Program-made: the position numbers and the translations under genes
The notes under the pieces: model-generated
Seen by the model: the letters and a program-made list of their open reading frames with translations, nothing else
What the model was told of the DNA's origin: nothing
The model's database searches: none
In this document: one piece after another, positions 62,675 through 64,000 of the stretch
How the letters are laid out: each line of letters opens with the position of its first letter
Position numbering within the stretch: position 1 is the stretch's first letter
Origin: Mesonia algae
GTDB taxonomy: Bacteria; Bacteroidota; Bacteroidia; Flavobacteriales; Flavobacteriaceae
Length of the DNA: 64,000 bases
Assembly (NCBI RefSeq): GCF_003253545.1
Contig: NZ_QKYV01000002.1
Span: forward strand, 124,001-188,000
Direction: 5' to 3'

Positions 62675-63438
62675 AGTTTAAAAATGTAAATATTACATTT
62701 TTTCTTTTAGGTATTCTTATTATTATGGGAATCGAAAAAGGATTTTTCCCTATTTATTCCGTTTTAATTGTAGGCGGAATTTGGTTGTTGATCACAAGTA
62801 TTGGTGCCACCAACGTGCGTATGAATTATTTCTATTCTGCATGGCATTTTAAGCGAAACTCAAAAAAACAAATAGCCTTAACTTTTGATGATGGTCCTAC
62901 TGAAAATACATTACAAATATTAGAGCTTTTAAAAAAGTATAATGCTAAAGCTACTTTTTTTTGCATTGGCCATCGGGTAGACGAAAATCCTTCTATTGCA
63001 AACAAAATAATTGAGGATGGTCATACGATAGCCAATCATACTTATTCACACGCTAAGAACATTGGGTTTTTTAGTACAAAAACAATGATACAAGAAATGG
63101 AATCTTGTAATCGAGCTATCATTGCTGCTACAGGAAAATCTCCTGTTTTTTTTAGGTCTCCATTCGGGATTAGTAATCCTAAGATTAAACGAGCTTTACT
63201 TAAAACTGAAATGCAGCCCATAGGTTGGAGTTTACGTTCTTTTGATGCATTGTTAACTTCAAAAAATACAATTTATAAGAATATCGTTAGGCAAATAAAA
63301 CCCGGTTCTGTTATTTTGTTGCACGACGATCGAGAATTAACACAAGAGGTTTTGGAGCAGTTATTGCTATTCTTAAATGAAAAAAAATATAATTTAGTAA
63401 CCATAGATCAATTATTTAAAAGCAATGCGTATCGCTAA
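62668..63438 (+). CDS. NodB-type polysaccharide deacetylase
   Basis: 256 residues. One or two N-terminal membrane helices come first. The NodB domain follows, with LTFDDGP (D74, D75) and metal-binding H124 and H128 in ANHTYSH, the later motif FRSPFG, and VILLHDD near the end. It removes acetyl groups from a sugar polymer or related substrate in the envelope. Such genes occur in flexirubin/aryl polyene clusters, though the substrate is unknown. It overlaps the next gene by 14 bases. Confidence 0.82.
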   Translation: MLKFKNVNITFFLLGILIIMGIEKGFFPIYSVLIVGGIWLLITSIGATNVRMNYFYSAWHFKRNSKKQIALTFDDGPTENTLQILELLKKYNAKATFFCIGHRVDENPSIANKIIEDGHTIANHTYSHAKNIGFFSTKTMIQEMESCNRAIIAATGKSPVFFRSPFGISNPKIKRALLKTEMQPIGWSLRSFDALLTSKNTIYKNIVRQIKPGSVILLHDDRELTQEVLEQLLLFLNEKKYNLVTIDQLFKSNAYR

Positions 63439-64000
63439 ATCTACCTTCCTACTTTTATTTTTCGTTTGTTATTGGAGTTGGGCGCAAGAACCATTAAATC
63501 CACAAGAAGAAGAAACTTTTATAAATAATGTAGAAGCATTTTCTCAAGAAACCAAAACGCTTAAAGGAAATTTTATCCAAACAAAAGAATTAAGTTTTGT
63601 CGAAAAAAGTATAAAATCTAATGGGGATTTTTATTATAAATCTCCTAATTTGGTGAAATGGGAGTATAAAACACCTTATTTATACAGTGTAATTTTTAAA
63701 AACGGAGAACTATTAATTAATGATGATGGTAAAAAACAACAAATAGATTTATCTTCTAATAAGCTATTTGAAAAATTAAGCGATCTAATTGCTAATAGTA
63801 TAAATGGCAAAATGCTTTTAGATGAAGGTTTTTCTACACATTTTGTAAAACAAAATGGTATTGTATTAGCGAAAATGATCCCCAAAGAAAAAGAGTTATC
63901 TGAATTTTTTAAAGCCATAGAACTCTATTTTAACACCAAGAATTATTTAGTAGAAAAAGTAAAACTGATTGAAAAATCTGGTGATTTCACTAGTATTGAA
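63425..64000 (+). CDS. LolA-like outer-membrane lipoprotein carrier (partial)
   Basis: The frame opens at the ATG at 63425 and is still open at the window end (192 codons seen). A signal peptide ends after SWAQ. The mature part has the LolA pattern: FSQETKTLKGNFIQTKEL, the strand FYYKSPNLVKWEYKTPY and a C-terminal strand VEKVKLIEKSG. A LolA-like gene is a usual partner in aryl polyene clusters and may help carry the pigment or its lipid form across the periplasm. It is not the housekeeping LolA. It overlaps the deacetylase gene. Confidence 0.8.
   Translation, partial: MRIAKSTFLLLFFVCYWSWAQEPLNPQEEETFINNVEAFSQETKTLKGNFIQTKELSFVEKSIKSNGDFYYKSPNLVKWEYKTPYLYSVIFKNGELLINDDGKKQQIDLSSNKLFEKLSDLIANSINGKMLLDEGFSTHFVKQNGIVLAKMIPKEKELSEFFKAIELYFNTKNYLVEKVKLIEKSGDFTSIE

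Overview
The window looks like a chromosomal segment of a marine-type flavobacterium (phylum Bacteroidota). The DNA is AT-rich. Housekeeping promoters have the TTG / TAnnTTTG form of this phylum rather than the E. coli form. Ribosome-binding sites are weak, lipoprotein signals are typical, and the right end is a flexirubin (aryl polyene-resorcinol pigment) cluster with a tyrosine ammonia-lyase very like that of Flavobacterium. No transposase, integrase, phage gene or CRISPR array was seen.

Layout. (1) 1-2261: a cut-off Fur-family repressor, divergent from a thioredoxin-reductase-like flavoprotein, with a perfect 9-5-9 inverted repeat between them, then an AraC regulator. (2) 2493-9114: a tripartite RND efflux operon (lipoprotein adaptor, pump, TolC-like channel) that ends in a membrane-bound class III nucleotide cyclase. 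(3) 9115-9617: about 500 bases with no recognisable gene. (4) 9618-50995: about 41 kb of accessory genes in alternating blocks. They include two paralogous leucine-rich-repeat proteins, a giant DUF4132 protein, at least three SMI1/KNR4 (SUKH) proteins, two DUF1963/YwqG proteins, a beta-propeller, an endonuclease V homologue, two AlkB-like 2-oxoglutarate oxygenases, a coiled-coil/vWA/adenylosuccinate-synthetase-like trio, TPR and DUF1266 proteins, an orphan T6SS-tube (TssD/Hcp)-like protein and a two-component system. (5) 51244-51427: tRNA-Ser(GCT) and tRNA-Pro(TGG) on the minus strand. (6) 51560-64000: the flexirubin cluster, a divergent halogenase-like flavoprotein and a long plus-strand operon that runs off the window.

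Main discovery. Eleven places inside region 4, each just upstream of a transcription unit, carry the same promoter architecture: a 16-bp dyad of the form TCACnG-N4-CnGTGA, exactly 22 nt, then a TAnnTTTG-type -7 element. None has a TTG at -33. The dyad centre lies near -41.5, the place of a class II activator. This joins the otherwise unrelated genes of 12.8-51.1 kb into one candidate regulon. The NarL/LuxR-type response regulator and TPR-containing histidine kinase encoded in the same region are the obvious candidates to control it. Gene content (nucleic-acid repair enzymes, purine-ligase-like enzyme, vWA, SUKH/immunity-like families, Hcp-like protein, LRR and DUF4132 scaffolds) suggests a coordinated defence or damage-response island. 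That function is inference. The shared promoter is read directly from the sequence.

The flexirubin genes fit one pathway. The ammonia-lyase makes the coumarate starter. Ketosynthases, reductase, dehydratase and two carrier proteins extend it. Thioesterase and acyltransferase release or transfer the product. The halogenase-like flavoprotein may decorate the ring, and a LolA-like protein and a deacetylase-fold protein may serve envelope placement.
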